A stretch of DNA of 64,000 bases from Mycobacterium shinjukuense (GTDB lineage Bacteria > Actinomycetota > Actinomycetes > Mycobacteriales > Mycobacteriaceae), in assembly GCF_010730055.1 (NCBI RefSeq), contig NZ_AP022575.1, positions 434,001 through 498,000 of the forward strand, read 5' to 3'. Below the pieces are notes generated by a model. The model did not search any database. It was not told the origin of the DNA and was given only the letters and a program-made list of their open reading frames with translations. The translations under genes and the position numbers were made by a program. Positions 1-8,045 of this stretch are shown in pieces (the first letter of the stretch is position 1; each line of letters opens with the position of its first letter).

Positions 1-462
1 GAATCCATCGGCAAGCTTCACGTTCGGGGTCCGACGCTGTTCGACGGCTATCTGAATCGACCCGAGGCCACCGCCGAGGCGTTCGACCCCGGCGGGTGGT
101 ATCGCACGGGCGACGTCGCGGTCGTCGACAGCAGCGGCATGCACCGGATCGTGGGACGGGAGTCGGTCGACTTGATCAAGTCGGGCGGATACCGCATCGG
201 CGCGGGAGAAATCGAGACGGCATTGCTCGGCCACCCGGATGTGGCCGAAGCCGCCGTCGTCGGCATGCCCGACGAGGACCTGGGCCAGCGGATCGTCGCA
301 TACGTCGTCGGATCTCCGGGTATCGACGCGGACGATCTCATTCGGTTTGTGGCCCAACAGCTTTCGGTGCACAAGCGCCCGCGTGAGGTGCGGTTGGTGG
401 ATGCGCTGCCCCGTAACGGGCTGGGTAAGGTCCGCAAGAAGCAGTTGCTGTCAGAGGGCTGA
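1..462 (+). CDS. fadD36: Acyl-CoA synthetase, C-terminal part (FadD36-like), cut by window start
   Basis: Open from the first base to a TGA at 460-462, so only the C-terminal ~153 residues are present. The ANL adenylate-forming motifs come in order: GYLNRPEATAEAF (A5), WYRTGD (A7), RESVDLIKSGGYRI (A8 hinge) and the C-terminal NGLGKVRKKQL, whose lysine completes the adenylation site. The family activates a carboxylic acid to acyl-AMP and then acyl-CoA in the cytoplasm. Substrate cannot be read from this part. The name rests on synteny: fadD36 (Rv1193) precedes the Rv1200-dapD segment in M. tuberculosis, which matches the genes downstream here. Family is certain, ortholog name likely. Confidence 0.85.
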   Translation, partial: ESIGKLHVRGPTLFDGYLNRPEATAEAFDPGGWYRTGDVAVVDSSGMHRIVGRESVDLIKSGGYRIGAGEIETALLGHPDVAEAAVVGMPDEDLGQRIVAYVVGSPGIDADDLIRFVAQQLSVHKRPREVRLVDALPRNGLGKVRKKQLLSEG

Positions 463-583
463 GCCACAGCCGAACGCTGTGCGTACAAGTTACGCCGGCA
501 CACTTGACGTGCCGACCGGCTTTTCTTGAGCGGCGCGCATGCGGCTGCCGCGGGCCGGCCGGGTGCGGAACATCCACGGTTGG

Positions 584-3153
584 TTACGGCAGCCCGTTGA
601 GCCCGTTGAGGCCCAACAACGCCCCGCTGGCGCCGCCGGCGCCGCCCATGCCCCCGCCGCCTAGCCCCGCGTTGCCGCCGTTGCCGCCGTTGCCGATGAT
701 CACCGCGCTACCGCCGCCCCCGCCGGCGCCACCGCCGGCTACGGTGCTTTTCCCGCCGTTGCCGCCGTTGCCGCCGTCGCCCATCAACAGGCCGCCCTTA
801 CCGCCGGTTCCACCAGCACCGCCGCCCGAGGTTACGCCTTCTCCGCCCTGCCCACCGGCGCCGCCCCAGCCCAGCAGGACGGCGTTACCGCCGGTCCCAC
901 CCGCGCCGCCGGAAGTCGGGCCGAATCCGCCGTTCCCACCGACCCCGCCGCTGGAGAACAGCAGGCCGGCGGTGCCACCGTTTCCGCCGGGCCCGCCGCC
1001 TTTGCCTCCGCTGTCGCCACCGGATCCGCCGGCTCCGCCGCTGCCCCAGAGCAGGCCGGCGTTGCCCCCGGCCCCGCCGGCGCCCGCGGCGCCGCCGCCG
1101 GAGTCTCCACCGGTCCCTCCCGCGCCGCCGTACCCGGCCAGCAGGCCGGCGTTGCCGCCGGCCCCGCCGGCACCCGGCGTTGCGCCGCTTCCGCCGGCCC
1201 CGCCGTCCCCGCCGCCGGCGCCGAGCAGCCCGCCGAGCGCACCGGCCGCCCCGCCGGCTCCGCCGGCTCCCGCGATTGTTCCCCTGCCGCCGCCCCCGCC
1301 GATCCCGCCGGCGCCCAGCAGCCCGCCAGGACCACCGGCGCCGCCGGCCCCACCGACCGTGCCGGCCAGGTCCGGTGCGATTCCGCCGGCGCCACCGACC
1401 CCGCCGTTGCCGGACAGGAACCCGCCGGCCCCGCCGGTCCCGCCGGCCCCGGCCGAACCCGCCCCCGGCACGTTGCCACCGGCCCCGCCGGCGCCGCCGT
1501 TGCCCAGCAGCCCGGCGGCCCCGCCGGCGCCACCCGGCAACCCGGCGGCTCCGGACCCGCCGGCGCCGCCGTCGCCGAGCAACCAGCCCCCGGGAGCGCC
1601 GGGCGCCCCGGAGCCGGGCGGGGCGGGCACGCCGTTTCCGATCAGCGGTCGCCCGGTGGCCGCCAGGACGGGCGCGTTGATCGCGTTGAGCGCCTGTTGC
1701 TGCAGGACGTGCAGCGGCGAACCGCTAACCGGCGCGTTGAAACCGTCGAGACCGAACAGCAGGCCGGCGGTGCCGCCGGCGCCGGCGGTACCCGCCACCG
1801 CGCCGGTCCCACCCTGGCCGGCATTGCCGCCGTTGCCGATCAGCGTGGCGCTGCCACCGGCCCCGCCCTGACCCCCGGTTATTACGCCAAGCCCGCCTTG
1901 CCCGCCGGCGCCGCCGATGCCGAACACGACGCCGGCCTTGCCGCCGGCCCCGCCGACCCCGCCGTCGTTTCCTAGACTGGCTCCGCCGGCCCCGCCGGGA
2001 CCGCCCCAGCCAAACAGGCTGGCGTCGCCGCCGGCCCCGCCGGCCCCGCCGTTCTCGCCTCCAGTTGAAGTGGACCCGCCAGCCCCGCCGGGGCCGCCGC
2101 TGGAGAACAGCAAACCGGCATCGCCGCCGGCACCGCCGGCCCCGCCAGACCCGGTGTCGCTGGATCCGCCGGCCCCGCCGGGCCCGCCGTAGCCGAACAG
2201 CAGGCCGGCGTTGCCGCCGGCCCCGCCGGCCCCGCCGTCCCGGCCCACGCCGTTCCCGCCGGCTCCGCCCCGCCGCTGCCCCACAGCGCGCCGGCGTGGC
2301 CGCCGGCACCGCCGACCCCGGGGGTCGCTGCCCCGCTGTCGCCGCCGTTGCCGCCGTTGCCGCCGCCGGCGCCGACCAGCCCGGCGAGCAGCCCGCCGGC
2401 ACCACCGGCCCCACCCGCCCCGGCGGTGCCGGAGCTGATTGCCATGCCGCCTGGCCCGCCGTTGCCGCCGCCGCCGAACAACCCGCCGGCTCCACCGGCG
2501 CCACCCGCGCCGCCATTGAGCGAGGCGACGTTATTCGTGAAGCCGCCCGCGCCGCCGGCCCCGCCGCTGCCCCCGAGCCACCCGCCGGTCCCGCCGTTGC
2601 CGCCGGCCCCGCCCACGCCTGTCAGTGAGGGCCCGCCGGCCCCACCCGCGCCGCCGGCGCCCCACAGGCCGGCGGCCCCGCCATCCCCGCCCTTGAGGCT
2701 TTCCGCACCCGAGCCGCCGTTGCCGCCGTTACCGAACAACCAGCCGCCGGGAGCACCGTTTGCCCCGCTTCCCGGGGCACCGTTGGCGCCGTTACCGATC
2801 AGCGGACGCCCGGTCGCGGCCAGGAACGCCCCGTTGATCGGGCCGAGCACGCCTTCCCCGATGGCCGCGGCGCCGGAGGCCTCCGCGGTGGCATACGACT
2901 GCGCACCCGCGGTCAGGGCCTGCGCGAACTGGGCATGAAACGCCGCCACCTGCGCGCTGGCCACCTGGTATTGCTGGCCGTGGTCGGAGAACAGCGCCGC
3001 GATGGCCGCGGACACCTCGTCTTCGGCGGCGGCCAGCAGGCCGGTGGTCTGGGCCGCCGCGGCGGTGTTGGCCGCGTTGAGCGCCGAGCCGAGGCTCACC
3101 AAATCCCCGGCCGCCGTCCCTACCGCCTCCGGCAGCGCGATCACGAATGACAT
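584..3153 (-). pseudogene. PE_PGRS protein with a single frameshift, two linker modules
   Basis: ATG at 3153 follows GGAGGGTG and encodes a typical ~95-residue PE domain (MSFVIALPEAVG, AAEDEVSAAIA, ATAEASGAAAIGEG), a GRPLIGNG linker and then Gly-Gly-Ala/Asn repeats. The reading frame is lost near 2270-2280, at GSGGAEPAG. The same repeat pattern resumes in the next minus-strand frame and runs to a TGA at 584, ending LLGLNGLNGLP. One added base would give a protein of about 855 residues. A second linker (LHVLQQQALNAINAPVL, then GRPLIGNG) lies near 1640-1730, so the repeat domain is bipartite. PE_PGRS proteins are surface or secreted (ESX-5 dependent). The break may be real, a phase-variation state or an assembly error in GC-rich repeats. 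Confidence 0.8.
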
Positions 3154-3885
3154 CAGACACCCTCCAATACGTCGTGACGTGTGGTCACACCGATCCGGGA
3201 GTGTCCGTCGTCTCGACGAATCGGTAGCCCCCAAAGCCTAAGACCACCGGGGCCAAAAAGCAGCAATGTGCTGCATACTCTTTAGCGTCAATTTCCGAAG
3301 TCGAAGAGTCCGCCAGCGGTTAATATACATCAGCCGTGATGCCCCGAACTCTAACTCTTGGGCATTATGCACAATGGACCGGCGGTTTTGTTGGTCAAAA
3401 TGCGCCGGCCTCGATCGACCGGCCGCGGCAACCGGCCTCGCCAGCGCTGTCAGCACATACGACACCGCCGACCCGCGGCCCCGTCCTCCGACCCGGGCAG
3501 CCGGCTACGGCGCACTGGGGCCGATGAGCGTCGCCAACCTCGAAGCCGGAGCTCTTGAGCGATTTTGATGATTGTCGCTACCGGCCCTGAGGTTAATCAG
3601 ATATCAGGTGTTTCTGACTTAACCGCAGAGGTGGCGTGAGAAATTGCCCAACTCATGGCCTCTCCCCGGTGGGGTTGGTGGTGGCGTGGCGGTGGTGGTC
3701 GAGCCGCCGTTGGTGGCTGCGCTCAAGTGCGTCGCGGCGGACGGCAGGCGGGCCGGGACACCTGCTGGGCGGGCTGTCCGTGGGCCACATAGGTGGCGGT
3801 GGGCTCAGCCGCATCGTGCGCGTCCCGCCCCGCGCCGCGTGTGCCGCGGACAGCGGATCCCGGCCGCCCGCTAGCGCCACATCCG
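3154..3885. other. Long intergenic stretch, no supported gene
   Basis: No reading frame here has mycobacterial codon use, a Shine-Dalgarno sequence or a recognisable domain. Bases 3270-3400 are unusually AT-rich for this genome (for example gttaatatacatcag) and probably hold the promoter of the minus-strand PE_PGRS gene. From 3620 to 3885 the strand is G/T-rich with no coding signal seen. Confidence 0.5.
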
Positions 3886-4221
3886 TTACGGCACCAGCGC
3901 CCAGAATGGATGGGTGATCGACCAGACCGGGTGTGTGAGGTCATCGGTGTAGTGGTACACCGGGTGGTCCGGCGGCGGGACCGGGTGCAGGGGCGCCGCC
4001 GGGTGCAGCGGCGGGACCGGGTGCAGGGGCGCCGCCGGGTGCAGGGGCGCTGCCGGGTGCAGGGGCGCCGCCGGGTGCAGGGGCGCCGCCGGGTGCATCG
4101 GACCCGGGATCGGTTGCTGCCCCGGGGCGGCGGAGGCGACCGCGGGTCCCGCCAGGGCCCCGGCCAGTGACAGGCCGGCGGCGCACAGAACACCCGCGGA
4201 CAAGGCGCGCAGCTTCAACAT
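3886..4221 (-). CDS. Small secreted His/Pro hexapeptide-repeat protein
   Basis: ATG at 4221 follows GAAGGGAG; the product is 111 residues. Residues ~1-35 form a Sec signal peptide (MLKLRALSAGVLCAAG, cleavage likely after AVASA). The mature protein has a block of HPAAPL and HPVPPL hexapeptides and then a His/aromatic C-terminus (DHPVYHYTDD, THPVWSITHPFWALVP). Histidine every sixth residue in a Pro/Ala scaffold suggests an extended chain that might bind metal or cell-wall polymer; that is inference. I do not recognise a characterised family. It is divergent from the MFS gene downstream, with an inverted repeat between them. The repeat is encoded by near-identical 18-bp DNA units, so copy number may vary between strains. 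Confidence 0.72.
   Translation of the reverse strand: MLKLRALSAGVLCAAGLSLAGALAGPAVASAAPGQQPIPGPMHPAAPLHPAAPLHPAAPLHPAAPLHPVPPLHPAAPLHPVPPPDHPVYHYTDDLTHPVWSITHPFWALVP
3981..4097 (-). repeat. 18-bp tandem repeat, six full copies plus a partial
   Basis: On the plus strand the unit is ccgggtgcaggggcgccg. Six full units occupy 3981-4088 and a 9-base partial follows. Four copies are identical, one has a single change (gctg for gccg) and one is more diverged (agcggcggga ending). It encodes the hexapeptide array of the secreted protein in which it lies, and an 18-bp period keeps the frame when copies are gained or lost. Confidence 0.9.
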
Positions 4222-4277
4222 CGTCAAGCTCCCTTCACGAGTTGCCGGCGGCGGGGGGATCACCACCCACCACGGCT

Positions 4278-4335
4278 AATTGTCATCACTGGTTGACAAT
4301 TGGAGGCTAAGGCCATCCCCGTCATATTGTCAACC
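4278..4335. promoter_or_regulatory. Nested inverted repeats of an ATTGTCA motif
   Basis: GGTTGACAAT (4291-4300) and ATTGTCAACC (4326-4335) are a perfect 10-bp inverted repeat with a 25-base spacer. A further copy, AATTGTCA (4278-4285), is inverted relative to TGACAATT (4294-4301). Three ATTGTCA half-sites in 58 bp, between the divergent His/Pro-repeat gene and MFS gene, look like an operator for a dimeric regulator. The regulator is not identifiable here. Confidence 0.4.
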
Positions 4336-4495
4336 GCGATTGACTGATCCGGTGTCTGCGTCCGGCGGCACGTCGCGATGACCGGTGCCCCATGCTGGTG
4401 ACGCTCGGCGTGCCAAGCCAGGGCTGCGTCGACGCGCAGGATATTGCCAGCATTTTCCCCAGGCGATACCGCGTCCGGTCGCCTACCGTCGTCGT

Positions 4496-6049
4496 GTGCA
4501 AACGAGGACGACCGGCGCGGGGAGAACCACCACAGCCGGCACACCGATGAAACGGGTGGCCGTCGCATGCCTTGTCGGCACGGCGATCGAGTTCTACGAC
4601 TTCCTTGTTTACGGCACCGCCGCGGCGCTGGTCTTTCCCACCGTGTTCTTCCCGCATCTGGGTCCGGCGGTGGCCACGATCGCCTCGATGGGGACGTTCG
4701 CCACGGCCTTTCTGTCCCGGCCGGTGGGTGCGGCGGTGTTCGGGCACTTCGGAGACCGGCTGGGTCGAAAGAAAACCCTGGTCGCCACGCTGCTGATCAT
4801 GGCGGTGTCGACGGTGGCCGTCGGCCTGGTTCCCAGCACCGCGGCCATTGGCGCGGCGGCCCCGCTGATCCTGGTCGCCCTACGGTTACTGCAAGGACTT
4901 GGCGTCGGCGGCGAGTGGGCCGGATCGGCGTTGCTCAGCGCTGAGTCCGCGCCCGCCCGCCAACGCGGCCGATACGGCATGTTCACCCTGGTCGGCGGTG
5001 GCGTCGCGGTCTTGCTGACCAGCCTGACCTTCCTCGGCGTGAACCACACCATCGGCGAAAACAGCCCAGCGTTCATGCAGTGGGGGTGGCGCATACCGTT
5101 TCTGATCAGCGCGGCCCTGATCGTCATCGCCTTGTATGTGCGGCTCAACATCAACGAGACTCCGGTGTTTGCGCTCGAGAAAACCCGGGCAAGAAATAGC
5201 GATGTGGCCCCTCGAGCACCGATCACCGAGCTGCTGCGCCTGCAGCGCCGGGAAATCGCCCTGGCCGCGGGCAGCGTCCTCGGTCTTTTCGGCTTCGTCT
5301 ACCTGGCCAGCACGTATCTGCCCACCTACGCCCACACCCACCTGGGCTATTCCCGTGACATGGTCTTGTTCGTCGGCGTGCTGGGCGGGCTGGCCTGCAT
5401 CCCGTGCGCCGCGTTGTCGGCCAGCCTGTGTGATCGCGTGGGCCGCCGTCGCGTCATGTTGTTCGGGTGGGCGGTGGGTCTACCCTGGTCGTTGGTTGTG
5501 ATCCCGCTGATCGATACGGGTGATCCACTGCTGTTCGGTGTGGCGATCGTCGGCACGTTCGCGGTCGCCATGGGCGGCTCCGGACCGGTCACGGTGTTCA
5601 TTCCCGAGCTGTTCGCCACCCGCTACCGCTACACCGGCACGGCGTTGGCGATGAACCTCGCCGGCGTCGCGGGCGGCGCTGTCCCGCCGCTGATCGCCGG
5701 CGCGTTGCTGGCGATCTACGGCGGCTGGGCGATCGGTCTCATGTTGGCCACCCTGGTGGTGGTCAGCCTGGCGTGCATCTACCTTCTGCCGGAAACCGAC
5801 GGCACCGCGCTTGCGGCACAATGCATCCCAGACAGCGGGAAGTCAATTGGCGTGCAGCTCCTCGTTGAGCGCGACGCCCCGGCCGTCGCGGGCAACCACC
5901 TCGACCACCCCGGTCATGGAATTGCGGCGAAACAGCAGGTTGCTGCCGCCGGAGAGTTCGCGGGCCTTGACCGTGGTGCCGTCCGGCATCGTGACCTTGG
6001 TGCCGGCGGTGACGTACAGGCCGGCCTCGACCACGCAATCGTCACCTAA
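4496..6049 (+). CDS. MHS-family MFS transporter (Rv1200-like), stop lost into dapD
   Basis: Twelve-helix major facilitator of the metabolite:H+ symporter subfamily. Seen: VGTAIEFYDFLVYGTAAAL at the N-terminus, the signature GHFGDRLGRKKTL between helices 2 and 3, LLQGLGVGGEWAGSALL, and DRVGRRRVMLFG in the second half. Substrate is unknown; relatives import organic acids, betaines or similar. The start is either GTG 4496 or ATG 4547; neither has a strong ribosome site. The last recognisable residues (YLLPETDGTALA) end near 5818, but no stop follows until 6047-6049, so ~75 unrelated residues are encoded antisense to the 3' end of dapD, a 207-bp convergent overlap. Ortholog of Rv1200 by position. 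Confidence 0.82.
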   Translation: MQTRTTGAGRTTTAGTPMKRVAVACLVGTAIEFYDFLVYGTAAALVFPTVFFPHLGPAVATIASMGTFATAFLSRPVGAAVFGHFGDRLGRKKTLVATLLIMAVSTVAVGLVPSTAAIGAAAPLILVALRLLQGLGVGGEWAGSALLSAESAPARQRGRYGMFTLVGGGVAVLLTSLTFLGVNHTIGENSPAFMQWGWRIPFLISAALIVIALYVRLNINETPVFALEKTRARNSDVAPRAPITELLRLQRREIALAAGSVLGLFGFVYLASTYLPTYAHTHLGYSRDMVLFVGVLGGLACIPCAALSASLCDRVGRRRVMLFGWAVGLPWSLVVIPLIDTGDPLLFGVAIVGTFAVAMGGSGPVTVFIPELFATRYRYTGTALAMNLAGVAGGAVPPLIAGALLAIYGGWAIGLMLATLVVVSLACIYLLPETDGTALAAQCIPDSGKSIGVQLLVERDAPAVAGNHLDHPGHGIAAKQQVAAAGEFAGLDRGAVRHRDLGAGGDVQAGLDHAIVT

Positions 6050-6787
6050 GGAGATGCCCAGGCCGGAATTGGCGCCCAGCAGACAGCGCTTGCCGATCGA
6101 AATGACTTGGGTGCCACCGCCGGACAGCGTGCCCATGATCGACGCACCGCCGCCGACGTCGGAGCCGTCGCCCACCACCACCCCCGCCGAGATCCGGCCC
6201 TCCACCATCGACGCGCCCAGGGTGCCGGCGTTGTAGTTGACGAAGCCCTCATGCATGACGGTGGTGCCCGGCGCCAGGTGGGCGCCCAGCCGCACCCGGT
6301 CCGCATCGGCGATGCGCACCCCGGTGGGCAGGACGTAGTCGACCATCCGGGGAAACTTGTCGACGCCGTACACCGTCACCGGTCCGCGGCGGCGCAACCG
6401 CGTGCGCACCGTTTCAAAGCCGTCGACGGCGCACGGCCCGTGGTTGGTCCAGACCACGTTGGTCAACACCCCGAACAGGCCGCCGGCGTTTAACCCATGC
6501 GGCGCCACCAGGCGATGCGACAGCAGATGCAGCCGCAGGTAGGCGTCGTGCGCGTCGGCGGCGACGTTGTCCAACGAGCCGATGATCGTGCGGACCGCAA
6601 TGGTTTCGGTGCCACGGTCGTCGTCGCGGCCGACCAGCGCGGCCAGCTCGGCGGGGACGTCGGACGACGCGAGCCGCGTCGTGGCGCTGGTGCCCGATTC
6701 GGTCAGTTCCGGCGCGGGAAACCAGGTGTCGAGGACCGATCCGTCCGAGGCGAGCGTCGCCAAGCCAATGCCCGCTGCTCCTGTCAC
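5843..6787 (-). CDS. dapD: 2,3,4,5-tetrahydropyridine-2,6-dicarboxylate N-succinyltransferase
   Basis: Succinylates tetrahydrodipicolinate with succinyl-CoA in the succinylase branch of lysine and meso-diaminopimelate synthesis, which feeds peptidoglycan. A globular N-terminal region (GLATLASDGSVLDTWFP, HGLNAGGLFGVLTNVVWTNHG) is followed by a left-handed beta-helix of hexapeptide repeats (MVEGRISAGVVVGDGSDVGG, LGANSGLGISLGDDC) and a short tail. Near identical to the 317-residue M. tuberculosis enzyme as I recall it. Start: GTG 6787 gives 314 residues. The alignment would begin three codons earlier, at a CTG (6796) that sits better behind GGGGGAAG. Divergent from dapE, with a 58-bp palindrome between them. 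Confidence 0.95.
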   Translation of the reverse strand: MTGAAGIGLATLASDGSVLDTWFPAPELTESGTSATTRLASSDVPAELAALVGRDDDRGTETIAVRTIIGSLDNVAADAHDAYLRLHLLSHRLVAPHGLNAGGLFGVLTNVVWTNHGPCAVDGFETVRTRLRRRGPVTVYGVDKFPRMVDYVLPTGVRIADADRVRLGAHLAPGTTVMHEGFVNYNAGTLGASMVEGRISAGVVVGDGSDVGGGASIMGTLSGGGTQVISIGKRCLLGANSGLGISLGDDCVVEAGLYVTAGTKVTMPDGTTVKARELSGGSNLLFRRNSMTGVVEVVARDGRGVALNEELHAN

Positions 6788-6810
6788 GGCGGTCAGGTTA
6801 CTTCCCCCGG

Positions 6811-6868
6811 CGAGCAGACACAAAAGCCCCCATTTGCGGGCCGAAATGGGGGCTTTTGTGTCTGCTCG
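6811..6868. repeat. 58-bp palindrome, family copy 1 (dapD/dapE)
   Basis: Perfect 25-bp arms (starting cgagcagacacaaaag, inner stem gcccccattt) around an 8-base loop gcgggccg. It shares outer arms and total length with four other copies in the window. This is the only one between two divergent genes, so it could affect initiation or leader RNA rather than terminate either gene. Confidence 0.9.
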
Positions 6869-6886
6869 GCCAACTAGGCTGGGCCC

Positions 6887-7948
6887 GTGTTGGACTTGCG
6901 CGGGGATCCGGTCGAGTTGACCGCCGCGCTGGTCGACATCCCCAGCGTGTCCAGGAACGAGGCGCGCATCGCCGACGAGGTGGAGGCCGCACTACGCGCG
7001 CAGACGGCCGGCTTGGAGATCACCCGCAACGGCAACGCGGTGCTTGCCCGCACCCGGCTGAACCGGCCCTCGCGGGTGCTGCTGGCCGGGCACCTGGACA
7101 CCGTGCCGCCGGCCGGCAACCTGCCTAGCCGCCTCGAGGGTGACGTGCTGCACGGCTGCGGCACCGCCGACATGAAATCCGGCGACGCGGTCTTCCTCCA
7201 TTTGGCCGCCACCGTGGCCGAACCGGCGCATGACCTGACGATGGTGTTCTACGACTGCGAGGAAATCGAGTCGGCGGCAAACGGTTTGGGCCGCATCCAG
7301 CGCGAGCTGCCGGACTGGTTGGCCGCCGACCTGGCCATCCTGGGCGAGCCCACCGCCGGCTGGATCGAGGCCGGCTGCCAGGGCACCCTGCGGGTCGTCG
7401 TCAGCGCCACCGGAACCCGCGCACATTCGGCGCGTTCCTGGCTGGGCGACAACGCAATTCACAAACTGGGCGCCGTCCTGGACCGGCTGGCGAGCTACCG
7501 GGCACGCAGCGTCGACATCGACGGATGCACCTACCGCGAGGGTTTGTCGGCGGTGCGCGTCGACGGTGGCGTTGCCGGCAACGTGATTCCCGACGCGGCT
7601 TCGGTCACGGTCAACTTCCGCTTTGCCCCCGACCGATCGGTGGCCGCCGCACTGCAACACGTCCACGACGTGTTCGCCGGGCTCGATGTCCGAATCGAGC
7701 AGACCGACGCCGCGGGGGGCGCGCTGCCCGGCCTATCCCAGCCCGCCGCCAAGGCCCTGGTCGAAGCCGCCGGCGGGCGGGTGCGGGCGAAGTACGGCTG
7801 GACCGACGTGTCCCGCTTTGCGGCCCTGGGCATACCGGCGGTCAACTACGGGCCCGGTGATCCCAACCTGGCCCACCGCAGCGACGAGCGGGTCCCGGCA
7901 AGCCAGATCACCGCCGCGGTGGACATGCTGCGCCGCTACTTGGCCTAA
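6887..7948 (+). CDS. dapE: Succinyl-diaminopimelate desuccinylase
   Basis: M20-family zinc peptidase that removes succinate from N-succinyl-LL-diaminopimelate, two steps after DapD in the same pathway. Metal and catalytic motifs are present: GHLDTVP (~residue 69), HGCGTADMKSG, the general-base glutamates in DCEEIES, and GEPTAG; a dimerisation lid lies between about residues 175 and 285, and a C-terminal His ligand is in NLAHRSDE. The GTG start at 6887 gives 353 residues, the usual length. It lies 99 bp from the dapD start on the opposite strand, so the two pathway genes may share a control region containing the 58-bp palindrome. Confidence 0.95.
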   Translation: MLDLRGDPVELTAALVDIPSVSRNEARIADEVEAALRAQTAGLEITRNGNAVLARTRLNRPSRVLLAGHLDTVPPAGNLPSRLEGDVLHGCGTADMKSGDAVFLHLAATVAEPAHDLTMVFYDCEEIESAANGLGRIQRELPDWLAADLAILGEPTAGWIEAGCQGTLRVVVSATGTRAHSARSWLGDNAIHKLGAVLDRLASYRARSVDIDGCTYREGLSAVRVDGGVAGNVIPDAASVTVNFRFAPDRSVAAALQHVHDVFAGLDVRIEQTDAAGGALPGLSQPAAKALVEAAGGRVRAKYGWTDVSRFAALGIPAVNYGPGDPNLAHRSDERVPASQITAAVDMLRRYLA

Positions 7949-7964
7949 CCGCCCAACCGCGCCG

Positions 7965-8020
7965 ACTGCGAATCTGACGACGCGACACGCCGTGGAGCCG
8001 TCGTGGGATTCACTCTCGGC
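7965..8020. repeat. Imperfect palindrome, second family, copy A
   Basis: Arms gcgaatctgacgac and gtcgtgggattcac flank a centre with gcgacacgcc. The same gcgacgcgacacgcc core and a ...ttcac(a/t)ctcgg flank recur at 62281-62334. It lies between the convergent dapE and the large AAA protein gene, so it may act as a bidirectional terminator. No long T run is seen. Confidence 0.6.
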
Positions 8021-8045
8021 GCAGGAAGCTACGAGCGCGGGGCGG

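Noticed and set aside
504..1871. Long proline-rich plus-strand frame
   Set aside because: It is the antisense of the Gly-rich PE_PGRS repeats; complement of GGC/GCC codons gives Pro/Ala with no domain or ribosome site.
3636..3917. Short plus-strand frames upstream of the His/Pro-repeat gene
   Set aside because: Overlap several frames equally, no ribosome site, low-complexity Arg/Gly content.
3981..4097. CRISPR array
   Set aside because: Direct 18-bp units without spacers, in frame inside a coding region; a coding tandem repeat.
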